Origin: Methylocystis sp.
GTDB lineage: Bacteria > Pseudomonadota > Alphaproteobacteria > Rhizobiales > Beijerinckiaceae
Direction of reading: 5' to 3'
NCBI GenBank assembly: GCA_023253795.1
Contig: JALRFG010000142.1
Location: 1 to 5,365 of the forward strand
Length of the DNA stretch: 5,365 nucleotides
Of the stretch, positions 4,658 to 5,365 are shown piece by piece (within the stretch, counting starts at the first letter, position 1; every line of letters begins with the position of its first letter). The position numbers and the translations under genes were made by a program. Under the pieces are notes generated by a model that saw only the letters and a program-made list of their open reading frames with translations, was not told the origin of the DNA and did no database searches.

Positions 4658-5365
4658 TCAAACCGATTTGCCGGCGACGCCGGCACTGTCGAAAGTCGCC
4701 ATGTCGCGATGGCAGGCGAGCGCCGCGCGGATCAGGCCGATGGCGAGCGCCGCGCCGGAACCTTCGCCCAATCGCATGTCGAGTTCGAGCAGCGGTCGCT
4801 TGCCGAGCCGTTCGAGCACAGCGCGATGCGCGCCTTCAGCCGAGACATGGCCGGCGACGCAATGATCGAGCGCATGCGGATCAAGCGCGTGGAGCAGCGC
4901 CGCCGCCGCACAGACGACATAACCGTCGAGCACGACCGGCGTGCGGTTGAGCCGCGCTGCGATGATCGCGCCCATCATCGCAGCGATCTCACGTCCGCCA
5001 AGGCGACGCATAATCTCCAGCGGATCGTCGAGCGCCGCGCCATGCAAGGCCAAGGCGGCGTCGATGGCGGCGTTTTTACGCGCGAGGCCTGTGTCGTCGA
5101 CGCCTGTGCCGCGTCCGGTCCAGCGCGCGGCGGGACCGCCATAGAGCGCGGCATAGATCGCCCCCGCGCTGGTGATGTTGCCGATGCCCATTTCGCCCGG
5201 CGCGAGCAGATCGACGCCATCGCCCAGCGCCTCAAAGCCATAGGCGAAAGTCGCCGCCGCCTCGCGTTCGTCCATCGCCGCTTCGCGGGTGAAATCGCGC
5301 GTCGGCTTCTCCAGCGCCAGTTCAAACACTTTCAGGCCGACGCCATAGGTCTTGCAGATCTGGTT
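4658..5365 (-). CDS. cobT: Nicotinate-nucleotide--dimethylbenzimidazole phosphoribosyltransferase, 5' end beyond window
   Basis: Cytosolic enzyme of cobalamin nucleotide-loop assembly: it transfers phosphoribose from nicotinate mononucleotide to 5,6-dimethylbenzimidazole, giving alpha-ribazole phosphate. The 235 C-terminal residues visible match CobT from the first base: NQICKTYGVGLKVFELALE, then APGEMGIGNITSAGAIYAAL, GRGTGVDD, RLGGREIAAMMGAIIAA, VLDGYVVCAAA, DHCVAGHVSAEGAH and LLELDMRLGEGSGAALA. The Glu in RLGEGSG lies 35 residues from the C-terminus, where the family's catalytic base (Glu317 in the Salmonella enzyme) is expected. Family members have about 340-360 residues, so roughly 100-120 N-terminal residues are missing beyond the right edge. 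The GTG at 5327-5329 is an internal valine codon, not the start, because homologous sequence continues upstream. The LysM gene follows after 16 nt. Relatives usually adjoin cobS or cobU; their presence here cannot be seen. Confidence 0.96.
   Translation of the reverse strand, partial: NQICKTYGVGLKVFELALEKPTRDFTREAAMDEREAAATFAYGFEALGDGVDLLAPGEMGIGNITSAGAIYAALYGGPAARWTGRGTGVDDTGLARKNAAIDAALALHGAALDDPLEIMRRLGGREIAAMMGAIIAARLNRTPVVLDGYVVCAAAALLHALDPHALDHCVAGHVSAEGAHRAVLERLGKRPLLELDMRLGEGSGAALAIGLIRAALACHRDMATFDSAGVAGKSV

Noticed and set aside
1..5365. Mobile element, CRISPR, toxin-antitoxin or other defence system
   Set aside because: No transposase, integrase, inverted terminal repeats, repeat-spacer array or small paired genes were seen. 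Gene content is housekeeping and base composition looks even throughout.

Overview
The window looks like an ordinary chromosomal segment of a GC-rich alphaproteobacterium. Rhizobiales/Hyphomicrobiales is the best guess, and a methylotroph- or Beijerinckiaceae-like lineage is possible but cannot be fixed from this sequence alone. The evidence is the alphaproteobacterial form of MnmA, a Rhodobacter-type PmtA-like methyltransferase, a 6S RNA directly upstream of the 5-formyltetrahydrofolate cyclo-ligase gene, and CobT. No phage genes, insertion sequences, CRISPR arrays or tRNA/rRNA genes were seen.

Layout, left to right. (1) Positions 1-803, minus strand: most of prs (PRPP synthetase), with its C-terminus beyond the left edge. 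(2) Positions 804-1020: a divergent control region between prs and mnmA. It holds the prs ribosome binding site, a weak candidate prs promoter, a 12-bp palindrome and a possible 17-codon leader ORF. (3) Positions 1021-2993, plus strand: mnmA (tRNA 2-thiouridylase), joined by an ATGA stop/start overlap to a class I SAM-dependent methyltransferase of the PmtA type. (4) Positions about 3042-3198, plus strand: 6S RNA, the RNA polymerase-binding regulatory RNA. (5) Positions 3227-3814, plus strand: 5-formyltetrahydrofolate cyclo-ligase, starting just downstream of the 6S RNA. (6) Positions 3811-5365, minus strand: cobT (lower-ligand activation for cobalamin, N-terminus beyond the right edge) followed 16 nt later by an uncharacterised membrane protein with six predicted transmembrane helices and a C-terminal LysM domain. 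The last gene converges on the cyclo-ligase gene, and one TTAA palindrome supplies both stop codons.

The genes are mostly housekeeping: nucleotide precursor supply (prs), tRNA wobble modification (mnmA), probable phospholipid or other small-molecule methylation, global transcription control (6S RNA), folate salvage and cobalamin assembly. They do not form one pathway. I found no clear undescribed system. The items most worth a second look are the 6S RNA (and the longer cyclo-ligase reading frame that runs into it), the six-helix LysM protein behind cobT, the mnmA/methyltransferase coupling, the zero-length convergent junction, and a short repeat that duplicates part of the methyltransferase tail.
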